64,000 bases of DNA from Enhydrobacter sp. (GCF_030246845.1 NZ_CP126889.1:1488001-1552000), one strand, 5' to 3'. Numbered from the stretch's first letter, positions 17,306-28,777 are shown. Numbers and translations: made by a program. The notes: generated by a model from the letters alone, not told the origin.

Positions 17306-17659
17306 CGTTGGGGGATTCCCCGTCTGATTGTCAGGCTGGTTCGAAGGGAGTTACGGCGATGACGTACGGCGCCCCATCGAGGATGGGACGGGGCGGCGGC
17401 GTCAGCCGATACTCGACGGAGAGGTTTCCCGCCGAAGCGGAAAATCGAACGAGTCGGCCCGGCTGAGCGGGCAATGGACACGATAGCGGGGATCGCGCCC
17501 CGCACAGCAAGCAACCATCTCAGAAGCTCCTTCCCGGACCCGGCGCGAGGCCGGCACTGCCAAAAAGGACGCTTTCCGTCGTTGCGTAACCACTATGGGC
17601 CAGCGGCACGTGCGTGGGCGTCTTCATTCGCTATCTACAACTAATGTCCGCCGTTACAA
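17306..17659 (-). promoter_or_regulatory. odc-hss promoter and long 5' leader
   Basis: The 432-bp gap between the MFS stop and the decarboxylase has no large gene. On the minus strand TTGTAA (17659-17654) and TAGATA (17637-17632) are spaced 16 bp and form a plausible sigma-70 promoter. Transcription would start near 17625, leaving a leader of about 320 bases with the SpeFL-like peptide in it. Between the peptide stop and the decarboxylase lie GC-rich inverted repeats (around 17369-17395) that could form alternative hairpins. An alphaproteobacterial RNA motif named speF is known upstream of such genes; whether this sequence matches it needs a covariance search. Confidence 0.5.
17402..17518 (-). 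CDS. Leader peptide upstream of ornithine decarboxylase (SpeFL-like)
   Basis: This 38-codon frame begins with the ATG at 17518, preceded by AAGGAG with 8 bases of spacing, and ends 96 bases before the decarboxylase ATG. The product begins MVACCAGRDPRYRVHC, continues PLSRADSFDFPLRR and ends SSIG. The SFDF core preceded by Arg-x resembles the C-terminal effector part of E. coli SpeFL (R-N-SFDF-H-F), which binds ornithine inside the ribosome and stalls to switch on speF. I infer the same logic: ornithine-dependent arrest controlling the downstream RNA structure. The N-terminal sensor part is not obviously alike, so homology is unproven. Confidence 0.6.
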   Translation of the reverse strand: MVACCAGRDPRYRVHCPLSRADSFDFPLRRETSPSSIG

Positions 17660-17737
17660 GTGGATTCTTGAGGCGCCACCCAAATTTTTGGCTCTCTTGT
17701 GGTGCCGACGACACAGAGCGGCGTCGAGCGCTCCTTG

Positions 17738-18982
17738 TCACAACCGCGGCGACGATGCGCGCGGCAGCCTGATCGAGGCGGCGAGCAGGGTGAGCGGCAC
17801 CAGTGACACAGCCGATACAATCAATGCCGGTCTGACGCCCCACACGCCGGCGATCTTTCCCCACAGCAGCGAGCCCGCCACCATGGCGCCGAAGAACACC
17901 ATCTGGTTCACCGCCATGCCGCGCGCCCGCATGAAATTGGGCAGGATCATCTGGACCGAGGTGCTGTTGTTGGCGATCACGGTCATCCAGCAGGCGCCGA
18001 CGAGGGCGAGGCAGGCCGCGAACACGGCCGGCCGCATGACCAGGGCAGCCACCATCATGGCCGAAGCGTGCAGGCCCATCGCCCAGATGTTGGCGCGATC
18101 GGAACCCAGCAGGCGATTGACCGTCGGCATCGCCAGCGCGCCCGATACCGCGCCGGTGCCGAACGCGGCATAGAGCAGGCCGAAGGAGAACTCGTCGAGG
18201 CCAAGCGAGAAGCGGCCGATCGCCGGCAGCAAGGTGCTGAGCGCGATCCCGGGCACGAAGTAGCAGAGGCCGCGGGCAAACACCGCCTTCAGCTCGGCCG
18301 AGCCGCGGACATAGGAAATGCCAGTGCGGGCCGCCTGCAGGAACCCTTCCCGGCGCTGCTCGGCGTGCGCCTCGGGCGGTCGTCGCCAGGCCCGCATGGC
18401 GAAGATCACGCCGATATAGGTGACGGAGTTGATCAGGAAGAGCAGGAAGACCCCGACCAGGCTCAGCAGGATCTGGCCGACCACCGGGCCGATCGTGCGC
18501 GCCAGGTTGAAGCCGGCGCTGTTCAGCGCGATGGCGGGGCGCAGCTCGGACGGGGCGACGATCTCGGGCACGACAGCCTGCCAGGCCGGCGCGTTCATGG
18601 CGTTGCCGAGCCCCATCAGGAAGCTGAGGACAAGCAGGTTCCAGGCGCTGAGCTGGCCCAGGAAGGCGAGGCCGGCGAGCACGGCGGCCACGCCCATCAT
18701 CCACCATTGGCAGAGCATGATGTAGCGCCGGCGCTCGAACCGGTCGGCCAGGATGCCGGCGAAGAAGCAGAACAGGAACATCGGCAGCGTATTGGCGGCG
18801 GCGAGCGCGGCCACGAAGATCGGCTCGCGCGTGAGGCTGGTCATCTCCCACGCCGCGCCCGTGGTCTGCATCCAGCCACCGACGTTGGACAGCAGGTTGG
18901 CGATCCAGAGGCCCAGGAAGGCGCGATTGGCGAGCGGAGCGAAGGCCGAGGCCGGCTTGGCGCCGATGGGCGCGGCCGTCAC
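17738..18982 (-). CDS. MFS transporter (EntS/MFS_3 type)
   Basis: This 414-residue inner-membrane protein has about 12 hydrophobic segments and the loop motif GILADRFERRRY between TM2 and TM3, a major-facilitator signature. It resembles the EntS/DUF894 branch of exporters. I place the start at the GTG at 18982, which overlaps the stop of the ceramide synthase-like gene by four bases (GTGA), so the two are translationally coupled. It is the last gene of the sphingolipid run, so a role in moving the lipid or a precursor is possible, but this is inference from position. Confidence 0.8.
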   Translation of the reverse strand: MTAAPIGAKPASAFAPLANRAFLGLWIANLLSNVGGWMQTTGAAWEMTSLTREPIFVAALAAANTLPMFLFCFFAGILADRFERRRYIMLCQWWMMGVAAVLAGLAFLGQLSAWNLLVLSFLMGLGNAMNAPAWQAVVPEIVAPSELRPAIALNSAGFNLARTIGPVVGQILLSLVGVFLLFLINSVTYIGVIFAMRAWRRPPEAHAEQRREGFLQAARTGISYVRGSAELKAVFARGLCYFVPGIALSTLLPAIGRFSLGLDEFSFGLLYAAFGTGAVSGALAMPTVNRLLGSDRANIWAMGLHASAMMVAALVMRPAVFAACLALVGACWMTVIANNSTSVQMILPNFMRARGMAVNQMVFFGAMVAGSLLWGKIAGVWGVRPALIVSAVSLVPLTLLAASIRLPRASSPRL

Positions 18983-20127
18983 GTCAGGGCTTTTTGGTAG
19001 ATGCGATGCGTCTTGTAATGCACCCCGCCCACCGTGCGGATGATGTTGTTGGTCGCCTTGTTGTCCTCGAGGATCCACCCCAGTTCGGCCGAGGTCTTGC
19101 CCAGCCGCTTGCCGTTCTGCCGCAGCGTGTCGATCGCCATCATTGCCAGCCCCGCGCCCATCAGCGGATGGTTGCGGTACCTCCTGCGCACGCCCATCAG
19201 CGGCACGCGGGTGCTGCCGACGCCGACGATCTTGAGCCGCCACAGGAGCTTCATGAGGTTCAGGGGACCGAGCCGCCCGTTGAACTCCTCGATCGCCTCG
19301 TTGATGTTGGTGAGCGCCACGATGAACGCCACCGCCTCGTCGTCGACCTCCACGAACACGCACAGCTCGGGCACGATCACGGGCCCGAAGGCCTTGGCGG
19401 CGTGATCGATCTCGGCCTGGGTGAAGGGCACGAAGCCCCAGTTGTCGCTCCAGGCGTCGTTGAAGATGTTCACCACCGTCCGCACCTCGGCGTCGAACAT
19501 CTTCATGTTGGCCGTGCGCACCTTGACGCGACCGGCCATGCCGGCCCGCGCCATCAGCTTCTTGCCGATGGTCTCGGGCGCGTTCTGGACGTCGTAGTCG
19601 TAGGAGAAGAGATCCTTGATCTTGGTATAGCCGCAGGCCTCGACCCGCGGCCCGGCATAGGGCGGGTCGTACGGCACCATCAGCATCGGCCGACTGTCGA
19701 AGCCCCAGACCAGGAGCCCCACCTCCTCGTTGACCGACAGGCTGAACGGCCCCGTGACCCTCTTCATGCCCTTGCCGCGCAGCCAGCCTTCCGCAGCGGC
19801 GAACAACGCCGCGAAGATCGACGGGTCGTCCTCCGCCGCGAGGCAGCCGAAATTGCCGGTGCTGTCGGCGTAGCGCTCGAGATAGACGCTGTCGAGCTGG
19901 GCGGCGATGCGGCCCACGACCCGGCCGCGGCGCCGGGCCAGGAAGAACCGCACGTCGACATGCTTGAACAGCGGATTCTTCTTGGGCGAGAAGGCCTCCT
20001 GCCGTTCGACGTTGAGATGCGGCGTGTAGCCTTTGTGGCCGGCAAACAGCCGCTTGGGCAAGTCGATGAAGGCCTTGAGGTCCGCCTTGGTGACGACCGG
20101 CGAGACCACGATGTCGGACGAAGCCAT
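18979..20127 (-). CDS. bcerS: Bacterial ceramide synthase-like N-acyltransferase (GNAT fold)
   Basis: This 382-residue protein resembles the GNAT-type N-acyltransferases identified as bacterial ceramide synthase in Caulobacter (CCNA_01212), which attaches a fatty acyl chain to the long-chain base. Features are LPKRLFAGHKGYTPHL near residue 25, FFLARRRGRVVGRIAAQLD (acyl-CoA-fold strands), NEEVGLLVWGFDSRPMLMVPYDPPYY-like text (actual PPYAGPRVEACGY), FNDAWSDNWGFVPFT and GWILEDNKATNNIIRTVGG, typical of the family C terminus. It lies seven bases after the phosphoesterase stop and overlaps the MFS gene. The assignment is supported by the neighbouring serine palmitoyltransferase, ACP and reductase. 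Confidence 0.8.
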   Translation of the reverse strand: MASSDIVVSPVVTKADLKAFIDLPKRLFAGHKGYTPHLNVERQEAFSPKKNPLFKHVDVRFFLARRRGRVVGRIAAQLDSVYLERYADSTGNFGCLAAEDDPSIFAALFAAAEGWLRGKGMKRVTGPFSLSVNEEVGLLVWGFDSRPMLMVPYDPPYAGPRVEACGYTKIKDLFSYDYDVQNAPETIGKKLMARAGMAGRVKVRTANMKMFDAEVRTVVNIFNDAWSDNWGFVPFTQAEIDHAAKAFGPVIVPELCVFVEVDDEAVAFIVALTNINEAIEEFNGRLGPLNLMKLLWRLKIVGVGSTRVPLMGVRRRYRNHPLMGAGLAMMAIDTLRQNGKRLGKTSAELGWILEDNKATNNIIRTVGGVHYKTHRIYQKALT

Positions 20128-20134
20128 ATTCTCC

Positions 20135-21055
20135 TCAACTTACCATGGCCGTGGCGGCGGCACTGTGGAAGACCAGCCGGCCGTCCGGCTCGCAGCCGCG
20201 ACCCTCGGCCGCCAGCGCGCGTATCTCCACGTCGAGTCGCCAGCCGTCGCTGTCGCGATCGATGTGGATCAGGTGATAGCGGGCGCGGCCGTACTTGCTG
20301 CCGGGTGCGGCCGACGCCGAGCAGACGCCGAGCACCGGAACGGAACCGCGAGGGCCGGCGATGCGGGCGATCTCGCTGCGATGATTGTGGCCGTGTAGAA
20401 CCGCTTCGCAGCCGACTCGACGGATCATGGCCTGGAACGCCGTGGCGTCGGTGAGGCGCTTCCAGCGCGACTGGTCGGTGAGCGGCGGGTGATGGATCAG
20501 CACGAGGCGGCAAAGACCTTTGCGTCCCGCCTCGCCAAGCAGACGTTCCGCCTGCGCGATCTGCGCCGGCCCGAGATCGCCCGTCGCGAGGAACGGCGGC
20601 TTGGGAACGCCCGTCGAGAGCCCGACCAGCGCCACCGGCCCGCGATGGCGGATGGTCGGGAAGACGTCCGCACTCTGCGCCGGCGGCTGGCCGTCGCTCG
20701 CGATGTAGGCCCCCCACAGGCCGACACCCCGATCCCACGGCACAGACACATAGATATCGTGGTTGCCCGGCACGACGGTCAGGCGATCCGGCCGGTCGAA
20801 GGCCGCGAGCCACCCGGCGGCGCGCTGAAATTCCTCCGGCAGCGCGACGTTCACGAGATCGCCCGTGAGCGCAATGTGGTCCGGCTTCTGTGCCTCGATA
20901 TCGGCAACGACGCCGGCCAGCGCCTCCGGCAGGTGAAGATGCACGCGATGGCGCCACCAGTTGTAGTAGCCGGTGACGCGCTTGTTCAGGAGCTCGCTCG
21001 GCCGCGCCTGCGGCATCGGCAGATGCGGATCGGAGAGGTGCGCCAGCGTGAACAT
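20135..21055 (-). CDS. Metallophosphoesterase
   Basis: This 306-residue calcineurin-like phosphoesterase has all metal-site motifs: SDPHL (DxH), TGDLVN (GDxxx), VVPGNHDIY (GNH[DE]), LIHHPP and LHGHNHRSEI (GHxH). No signal peptide or membrane helix is seen. It lies within the sphingolipid gene run, 47 bases after the serine palmitoyltransferase stop and seven before the acyltransferase, so it may remove a phosphate from a lipid or nucleotide intermediate; the substrate is not predictable. LpxH/CpdA-like roles are alternatives. Confidence 0.85.
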   Translation of the reverse strand: MFTLAHLSDPHLPMPQARPSELLNKRVTGYYNWWRHRVHLHLPEALAGVVADIEAQKPDHIALTGDLVNVALPEEFQRAAGWLAAFDRPDRLTVVPGNHDIYVSVPWDRGVGLWGAYIASDGQPPAQSADVFPTIRHRGPVALVGLSTGVPKPPFLATGDLGPAQIAQAERLLGEAGRKGLCRLVLIHHPPLTDQSRWKRLTDATAFQAMIRRVGCEAVLHGHNHRSEIARIAGPRGSVPVLGVCSASAAPGSKYGRARYHLIHIDRDSDGWRLDVEIRALAAEGRGCEPDGRLVFHSAAATAMVS

Positions 21056-21102
21056 GCGGGACCTCCTCCGGCAGCGATGGCAGATCGGCCGCCCGGCGTC
21101 TG

Positions 21103-22350
21103 CTAGCGGGTGCCCCCGACGACGCGGAGCTTGGTCACGTTGCCGAGCACGCCGAGCTGGCGACCGATGCCTGTCATGACCTCGATCGTCTGCTCGATCT
21201 GCTCCCGCGTGTGCGCCGCCGAGACCGAGCAGCGCAGCAGCGACACGCCGTTGGGCGTGGCCGGCGGTACGGCAACATTCACGTAGATGCCGGCATCGAG
21301 CATCGCCCGCCAGAAGCCGATCGCCATCATGCGGTCCGGCAGATGAACGCCCACGACCGGGCCATGTTCCGGACCGAGCTTGAAGCCCTGGGCGGCGAGG
21401 CCGTCATAGAGTGCTGCGACATTGTCCCAAAGCTTGGTGCGCAGTTCCGGATGAGCCTTCACGATCCGGAGCGCCTGGCGCACCGAGGCCACGATCGAGG
21501 GCGGCAGCGAGGCCGTGAACATGTAGGATCGCGTCGTGACGCGCAGGATGTCGAAATCCGGATCGTCGGAAACGCAGTAGCCGCCGATCGCGCCCAACGT
21601 CTTGGAGAAGGTGCCGACGATGAAGTGGCAGTCGTCCAGCACGCCCGCAGCCTCGCAAAGGCCGCGGCCGTGCTCGCCCAGCGCGCCCAGCGAATGGGCC
21701 TCGTCGATCAGCACATAGGCGTTGTACTTCTTGCAGACGGCGACGAATTCCTTGAGCGGCGCGCTGTCGCCGAGCATGGAATAGATGCCTTCCAGCACCA
21801 CCAGCCGGTTGCCCGGCGTGTCGTCCCCGTTCTTCCTCCCGCTGAGCCGGCGCAGGCGCGCATCCAGGCTCGACGGATCGTTGTGCTTGAACCGCACCAC
21901 CTCGGCCTGGGTCTGCTTGCAGGCGTCGTAGATCGAGGCATGGCTGTCGGCGTCGATCAGCAGGACGTCGTCCGGGCCGACAAGCGCGGAGATCACGCCC
22001 AGATTGGCCTGGTAGCCGGTCGTGAACACCATGCAATGCTTCTTGCCGTAGAACTCGGCGATCTCCTTCTCGAGCGCCACGTGCTCGCTGTAGCTGCCGT
22101 TGGCGATGCGCGAGCCGGTGGTGCCGGTGCCCTCGGCCCGGATCGCCTCGATCGCGGCCTCCATGCACGAAGGATCGAAGGTCAGGCCGAAATAGTTGTT
22201 GGTGCCGACCAGCAGCGTCTTCTTGCCGTTGATGATGGCTTCGGTGGGCGACAGCACCCGTTCCATGCGAATCTGGAACGGGTCGGCGCCGGTCGTGCGG
22301 ACGTCCCGATAGGCGTCCAGCAAGCCGGCATGGCGGTCGAACAGACCCAT
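21103..22350 (-). CDS. spt: Serine palmitoyltransferase
   Basis: This 415-residue PLP enzyme of the alpha-oxoamine synthase family condenses serine with an acyl thioester to 3-keto-sphinganine, the first step of sphingolipid synthesis. Motifs are NNYFGLTFDP, GTTGSRIANGSYSEHVALE, FTTGYQANLG, DADSHASIYDACK, LIDEAHSLGALGEHGRG and VGTFSKTLGAIGGY, where the lysine binds PLP. AKB ligase and BioF share the fold, but the adjoining carrier protein, reductase and acyl ligase genes identify this as Spt. It is soluble, as bacterial Spt enzymes are. The gene follows the ACP gene by 14 bases. Confidence 0.92.
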   Translation of the reverse strand: MGLFDRHAGLLDAYRDVRTTGADPFQIRMERVLSPTEAIINGKKTLLVGTNNYFGLTFDPSCMEAAIEAIRAEGTGTTGSRIANGSYSEHVALEKEIAEFYGKKHCMVFTTGYQANLGVISALVGPDDVLLIDADSHASIYDACKQTQAEVVRFKHNDPSSLDARLRRLSGRKNGDDTPGNRLVVLEGIYSMLGDSAPLKEFVAVCKKYNAYVLIDEAHSLGALGEHGRGLCEAAGVLDDCHFIVGTFSKTLGAIGGYCVSDDPDFDILRVTTRSYMFTASLPPSIVASVRQALRIVKAHPELRTKLWDNVAALYDGLAAQGFKLGPEHGPVVGVHLPDRMMAIGFWRAMLDAGIYVNVAVPPATPNGVSLLRCSVSAAHTREQIEQTIEVMTGIGRQLGVLGNVTKLRVVGGTR

Positions 22351-22364
22351 GGGCGTATGGGAAG

Positions 22365-22715
22365 CTAGCGGCGCGCGCTCAGCGCCAGGATCGTGTCGGC
22401 CAGCTCGTTGACCGTCTGGATTTCCGCCACGACATTCATCGGGATCGAGACGTCGTACTTGTCCTCGAGGTCCATGACCATGTCCATCACAGCAAGCGAA
22501 TCGATCGACAGGTCCTTGGCGATGACCGTGGCGCCGGTGATGTCGCGGCCGTCGTCGGCCTGGAAGGGCTCGAGCTGACGGCAGATCTCGGCCATCACTT
22601 CGCCACGCGACGGCGCACGTCGCAGGACAATGGCAGGGGCGACGTCGTCGTTCTCGACGATCATGTTCTGGGCAGTACTACGCAAGAGGAGCTCCCCGGT
22701 CCGGGCATTTGACAT
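22365..22715 (-). CDS. acpR: Dedicated acyl carrier protein for sphingolipid synthesis
   Basis: This 116-residue carrier protein has a C-terminal ACP domain with DLSIDSLAVMDMVMDLEDKY, whose serine (in DSL) takes the phosphopantetheine. The N-terminal extension of about 40 residues is longer than in housekeeping AcpP. The ATG at 22715 was chosen because the frame upstream is only the antisense/overlap of the reductase region. It sits between Spt and the ceramide-reductase-like gene, like AcpR in Caulobacter, and probably carries the acyl chain that Spt uses. Confidence 0.85.
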   Translation of the reverse strand: MSNARTGELLLRSTAQNMIVENDDVAPAIVLRRAPSRGEVMAEICRQLEPFQADDGRDITGATVIAKDLSIDSLAVMDMVMDLEDKYDVSIPMNVVAEIQTVNELADTILALSARR

Positions 22716-22782
22716 GGCGCCTTGTGGCAGAAAAGGCGATTCCTTGTGAAATAACAAATTGTTACGATGTGTTTCACAGCTT

Positions 22783-23709
22783 CTAGAGCCAGTTCTGCGC
22801 GCGGTACCACAAGATCGTGTCCCGAAAACCGGCCGCCAGATCGAAGCGCGCGACGAACTTCGTGGCGGTGGCAAAGCGGCGATCGTGAACCGTCCAGTCC
22901 GGATGAAAGATCTCATTGACCTTGCCTCGGGTCAGAATTTGCGCGGGGCCTCCCAGCGACTGGATCGTCTCGTTCGCCGCGGCAAGCGCCCCAAGGATGG
23001 GACGCGCAATGCGCACCGTTCGTTCCCGGCGTCCGAGCGCCAATCCGGCTGCATGGGCCATGTCGGAATAGCGATAGCCGCCTTCGTGTCCGTCATCGAC
23101 TTCGTAGACCGACGCCGGGACGGATGGCTCGACCGACAAGGCCAGCGCTTCCGCAAGGTCGGCGACATGGATGAGGGACAGGCGGGCGCCGGGTGCCGCC
23201 GGCTGCAGCGCGACTCCCCATTGGGCCATGCGAAAATAGGCAAGGGTCTCCCGGTCGCCGGGACCGTAGACGGCAGGCGCCCGGACTGCGAGCCACGGGC
23301 CGGATCGGTCGGCCAAGGCTTCCTCGGCCGCCCGTTTGCTCGCGGCATAGGGCGAAAGCTGCGGCTCGCGCGCGGCGAGCGACGATAGAAGGACAAGGGG
23401 CGTGGCGGGCGCCAGCGCCGACAGCCGCGCCGTCCCGTCCCGATTGATCGCGATGAAATCCTCGGGCCGCCGTGCCTTGATGAGGCCTGCCGCATGGATC
23501 ACCGCAGCGGCCCCATCGACAAGTCGGCGCAGCGCGCTTTCGTCCGCGAGATCGCCCCAGACGATCTCGGCCTCCACACCGGCCAGGGATGGAAGAGGCG
23601 ACCAGCGGCGGATCAGCAGCCGAAGCTTCCAGCCGCGCCGCGCCAGCGCGGCCACGAGATGCGGTCCGACGAAGCCGGTGGCCCCGGTGACCGCGATCCG
23701 CTTTTGCAC
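22783..23709 (-). CDS. cerR: NAD(P)-dependent epimerase/reductase, ceramide reductase-like
   Basis: This 308-residue extended short-chain dehydrogenase has a Rossmann motif TGATGFVGPHLVAAL at the N terminus and the catalytic SPYAASKRAAEE (Tyr-x-x-x-Lys) near residue 127. Its place between an ACP and an acyl-AMP ligase gene matches CerR of the Caulobacter ceramide pathway, which reduces the 3-keto group. It could be mistaken for a general NAD-dependent epimerase; context is the main reason for the specific name. It starts seven bases after the ligase stop. Confidence 0.8.
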   Translation of the reverse strand: MQKRIAVTGATGFVGPHLVAALARRGWKLRLLIRRWSPLPSLAGVEAEIVWGDLADESALRRLVDGAAAVIHAAGLIKARRPEDFIAINRDGTARLSALAPATPLVLLSSLAAREPQLSPYAASKRAAEEALADRSGPWLAVRAPAVYGPGDRETLAYFRMAQWGVALQPAAPGARLSLIHVADLAEALALSVEPSVPASVYEVDDGHEGGYRYSDMAHAAGLALGRRERTVRIARPILGALAAANETIQSLGGPAQILTRGKVNEIFHPDWTVHDRRFATATKFVARFDLAAGFRDTILWYRAQNWL

Positions 23710-23716
23710 CTGGCCC

Positions 23717-25471
<1,755 letters not shown>

Positions 25472-25664
25472 GGCATGATCGAGGAGGCGGCGGTCTCCTA
25501 GCAGAGGCGTTCCGGCCTCTCAAGGCGGAGCCCGGCAGCCGGTGTGCAAGTTGACACACCCCGACCCCGGTCCGATAGTGCGCGAATCCTCGTCAAACGC
25601 CGGTGTTTCCAGGCCCGGAATCGCCGGCAGGACGAGGCTTTTTACTTTGAAGGAGGACTTGGCT

Positions 25665-26852
25665 GTGATTACGGCTGTGATGCCGACGTACGGTCGCAAG
25701 GACGTCGTGTTCGAACGCGGAGAGGGCAACTATCTCTACGCGACGGACGGCCGACGTTACGTCGACTTTACCTCCGGCATCGCCGTGAACGCGCTGGGTC
25801 ACTGCCATCCCGCGCTCGTCAAGGCGCTGACCGAGCAGGGCTCGAAGCTCTGGCACACCTCGAACCTCTACCGGATCGGCAATGGCGAGAAGCTGGCCCG
25901 GCGGCTCGTCGAGCTCACCTTCGCCGACACGATGTTCTTCTGCAATTCCGGCGCCGAGGCGATCGAGGGCGGCATCAAGCTGATCCGCAAGTACCAGTAC
26001 GTGAACGGCAAGCCGCAGCGCTACAAGCTCGTCTGCTTCCAGTCGGCGTTCCACGGCCGGCTGCTGAACGCGCTCGCCGCCACCGGGAACGAGAAATATC
26101 TCGAAGGCTTCGGCCCGCCGGCGCCCGGCTACCGCCATGCGCCGCTCAACAACGCCAACGTCGTGCGCGACATGATCGACGACGAGACGGCCGGCATCCT
26201 GGTCGAGCCGATCCAGGGCGAGGGCGGCGTGCGCGAGACGACGCCCGAGTTCCTGAAGGCGCTGCGCGCGATCTGCGACGAGTACGGCCTGCTGCTCTTC
26301 TACGACGAGATCCACACCGGTTTCGGCCGCACCGGCAAGCTCTTCGCCTACCAATGGTCGGGCGTCGCGCCCGACGTCATGGCGGTGGCCAAGGGCATGG
26401 GCGGCGGCTTCCCGATCGGCGCCTTCATGGCGACCGAGAAGGCGGCGGCCGGCATGGTGCCGGGCACGCACGGCTCGACCTACGGCGGCAATCCGCTGGC
26501 CACCGGCGTCGCCAACGCGGTGCTCGACGTGCTGCTGCAGCCCGGCTTCATCGAGGGCGTGCACGAGCGCGGCAAGTACCTCAAGGGCCAGCTCGAGGCG
26601 CTGGTGAAGAAGCATCCCAAGGTGTTCGACGAAGCGCGCGGCACCGGCTTCCTGCAGGGGCTGCGCTGCGTCGTGCCGGCGGGCGAGATGGTCGACCGCC
26701 TGCTGTCGCTGGGGCTCTTGGTGCCGATCGCGGGCGAGAACGTGATCCGCGTCTTTCCGGCGCTGATCGCCGACAAGGCCGCGCTCGACGAGGGCATCGC
26801 CATCCTCGACAAGGCCGCGCAGTCGTTCGCCTCCGCCAAGGCCGCCGAGTAG
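25665..26852 (+). CDS. argD: Acetylornithine aminotransferase
   Basis: This 395-residue class-III PLP aminotransferase of arginine synthesis makes N-acetylornithine. Motifs are [47 protein letters not shown] and [17 protein letters not shown], with the PLP lysine. I chose the GTG at 25665 because AGGAGG (25651-25656) stands eight bases upstream and the protein then has normal length; the frame is open 41 codons further but without family similarity. argF follows after four bases, so the two form an operon. Confidence 0.93.
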   Translation: MITAVMPTYGRKDVVFERGEGNYLYATDGRRYVDFTSGIAVNALGHCHPALVKALTEQGSKLWHTSNLYRIGNGEKLARRLVELTFADTMFFCNSGAEAIEGGIKLIRKYQYVNGKPQRYKLVCFQSAFHGRLLNALAATGNEKYLEGFGPPAPGYRHAPLNNANVVRDMIDDETAGILVEPIQGEGGVRETTPEFLKALRAICDEYGLLLFYDEIHTGFGRTGKLFAYQWSGVAPDVMAVAKGMGGGFPIGAFMATEKAAAGMVPGTHGSTYGGNPLATGVANAVLDVLLQPGFIEGVHERGKYLKGQLEALVKKHPKVFDEARGTGFLQGLRCVVPAGEMVDRLLSLGLLVPIAGENVIRVFPALIADKAALDEGIAILDKAAQSFASAKAAE

Positions 26853-26856
26853 CGTC

Positions 26857-27783
26857 ATGGCGGCCCCCAAGCATTTCCTCGACCTCGACCAGGTCGATCC
26901 CGGGACGCTTCGCCGGATCCTCGATCACGGCAAGGCGATGAAGAAGGCGCGCGCCAACGGCGGCCACGACCGGCCGCTGGGCGGCAAGACGCTGGCCATG
27001 ATCTTCGAGAAGCCCTCGACGCGCACGCGCGTCTCCTTCGAGGTCGGCATGCGCGAGCTGGGCGGGCAGACGATCATGCTCGGCCGCACCGACACCCAGC
27101 TCGGCCGCGGCGAGACCATCGCCGACACCGCGCGCGTGCTGTCGCGCTACGTCGACATCATCATGATGCGCACCACCGTCGAGGAGAAGCTCCTCGAGAT
27201 GGCCAAGTATGCGACCGTGCCGGTGATCAACGGGCTCACCGACAAGACCCATCCCTGCCAGCTCATGGCCGACGTCATGACCTACGAGGAGCATCGCGGC
27301 CCGATCCGGGGCAAGGCGATCGCCTGGTCGGGCGACGGCAACAACATGGCGACGTCGTGGATCCACGCCGCCGTGCAGTTCGACTTCGAGCTGCGCATCG
27401 CCTGCCCGCCCGAGCTCACGCCGCCGGCCGACGTGCTGCGCTGGGCCGAGAAATCGCAGGGGCGCATCACCATCGGCCACGACCCCGAGACGGTGGTGCG
27501 CGGCGCCGACTGCGTCGTCACCGACACCTGGGTGTCGATGGGCGACGAGGATCCGCAGAGCTCGAGCGCGGCCAGGCGGCACAACCTGCTGCGCGGCTAT
27601 CAGGTCGACCAGCGCCTGATGAAGCAGGCCAAGCCGGACGCCATCTTCATGCACTGCCTGCCCGCCCATCGCGGCGAGGAAGTGACCGCCGAGGTGATCG
27701 ACGGCCCGCAGTCGGTGGTGTTCGACGAGGCGGAGAACCGCCTGCACGCGCAGAAGAGCATCCTCGCCTGGTGTCTCTCATGA
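26857..27783 (+). CDS. argF: Ornithine carbamoyltransferase
   Basis: This 308-residue cytoplasmic enzyme makes citrulline from ornithine and carbamoyl phosphate. Signatures are [15 protein letters not shown] (carbamoyl phosphate loop), [46 protein letters not shown] and [13 protein letters not shown]. Length and all substrate motifs are normal. It is coupled to argD by a four-base gap; with argE at 37.5 kb, several arginine genes lie in this region, and ornithine is also the substrate of the decarboxylase at 16.2 kb. Confidence 0.96.
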   Translation: MAAPKHFLDLDQVDPGTLRRILDHGKAMKKARANGGHDRPLGGKTLAMIFEKPSTRTRVSFEVGMRELGGQTIMLGRTDTQLGRGETIADTARVLSRYVDIIMMRTTVEEKLLEMAKYATVPVINGLTDKTHPCQLMADVMTYEEHRGPIRGKAIAWSGDGNNMATSWIHAAVQFDFELRIACPPELTPPADVLRWAEKSQGRITIGHDPETVVRGADCVVTDTWVSMGDEDPQSSSAARRHNLLRGYQVDQRLMKQAKPDAIFMHCLPAHRGEEVTAEVIDGPQSVVFDEAENRLHAQKSILAWCLS

Positions 27784-27808
27784 GGGTGCCTCTCATGAGG
27801 ACCCATCC

Positions 27809-28777
27809 GTGAACCAGCCGTCGGAAGGCTTCCCCCGGACTTCCGACGACGATCACGCCCTGCCCTTCCAGCTCGATGCGCTGGGGGTGCGGGGCCGTTT
27901 CGTGCGGCTGGGCCCCACCCTCGACGCCGTGATCGAGCGCCACGGCTATCCGCTGGCGGTGGCGCGGCCGCTCGCCGAGGCGATGGTGCTGTGCGCGGCG
28001 CTCGCCACGTCGCTGAAGTACGACGGCATCTTCACGCTGCAGATCTCGGGCGACGGGCCGGTCCGCCTGCTCGTCACCGATCTCACCACCGACGGCGCGC
28101 TGCGCGGCTACGCGCAGTTCGATTCGTGGAAGCTCGCGGTGGCGCTGGGTGCCGGCAACGGCGAAGCGCCCGAAGGCTACGTGCCGAAGCTGTTCGGCCA
28201 CGGCCGGCTCGCCTTCACCGTCGACCAGGGCCAGCACACCGAGCGCTACCAGGGCGTGGTGCCGCTCGAGGGCGCCACCCTGGCCGACTGCGCGCACATC
28301 TACTTCCGCCAGTCCGAGCAGCTCCCCACCGGCATCAAGATCGCGGCGCGGCGGGTCGTGCGGGACGGCGCGCCGCACTGGCGAGCGGCGGCGCTGATGG
28401 TGCAGCAGATGCCGGAATTCGACGCCGGTCGCATGGACGTCGATCTCGAGCAGCGCGAGGACGACTGGCGCAAGGCGGTGATCCTGATGGCCTCCGCGAC
28501 CGAGGCCGAGATGCTGGACCCGGCCCTGCCCGCTTCCCGGCTCGTCTACCGGCTGTTCCACCAGGAACGACCGCGCGGCTTCGAGCGCCGCCCGTTCGTC
28601 GCGCGCTGCCGCTGCAACCGCGGCCGCATCGACCGCGTGCTGCGCTCGATCAGGCGCGAGGAACTCGCCGACCTGCGCGACCAGAGCGGCCGCGTCGCGG
28701 TGAAGTGCGAGTTCTGCTCGACCGAATATCTCTACAGCGACGACGACCTCGACCGGATCTACGCGGCGGTGGCGTGA
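27809..28777 (+). CDS. hslO: Hsp33 redox-regulated chaperone
   Basis: This 322-residue cytosolic holdase is switched on by oxidative unfolding. The zinc centre is present as RCRCNRGRI (CxC) and VKCEFCSTEYLY (CxxC) near the C terminus. The N-terminal substrate-binding domain contains GPVRLLVTDLTTDGALRGYAQ. The start is the GTG at 27809; the short gap after argF suggests co-transcription. The region after its stop holds the tracrRNA gene on the other strand. Confidence 0.93.
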   Translation: MNQPSEGFPRTSDDDHALPFQLDALGVRGRFVRLGPTLDAVIERHGYPLAVARPLAEAMVLCAALATSLKYDGIFTLQISGDGPVRLLVTDLTTDGALRGYAQFDSWKLAVALGAGNGEAPEGYVPKLFGHGRLAFTVDQGQHTERYQGVVPLEGATLADCAHIYFRQSEQLPTGIKIAARRVVRDGAPHWRAAALMVQQMPEFDAGRMDVDLEQREDDWRKAVILMASATEAEMLDPALPASRLVYRLFHQERPRGFERRPFVARCRCNRGRIDRVLRSIRREELADLRDQSGRVAVKCEFCSTEYLYSDDDLDRIYAAVA

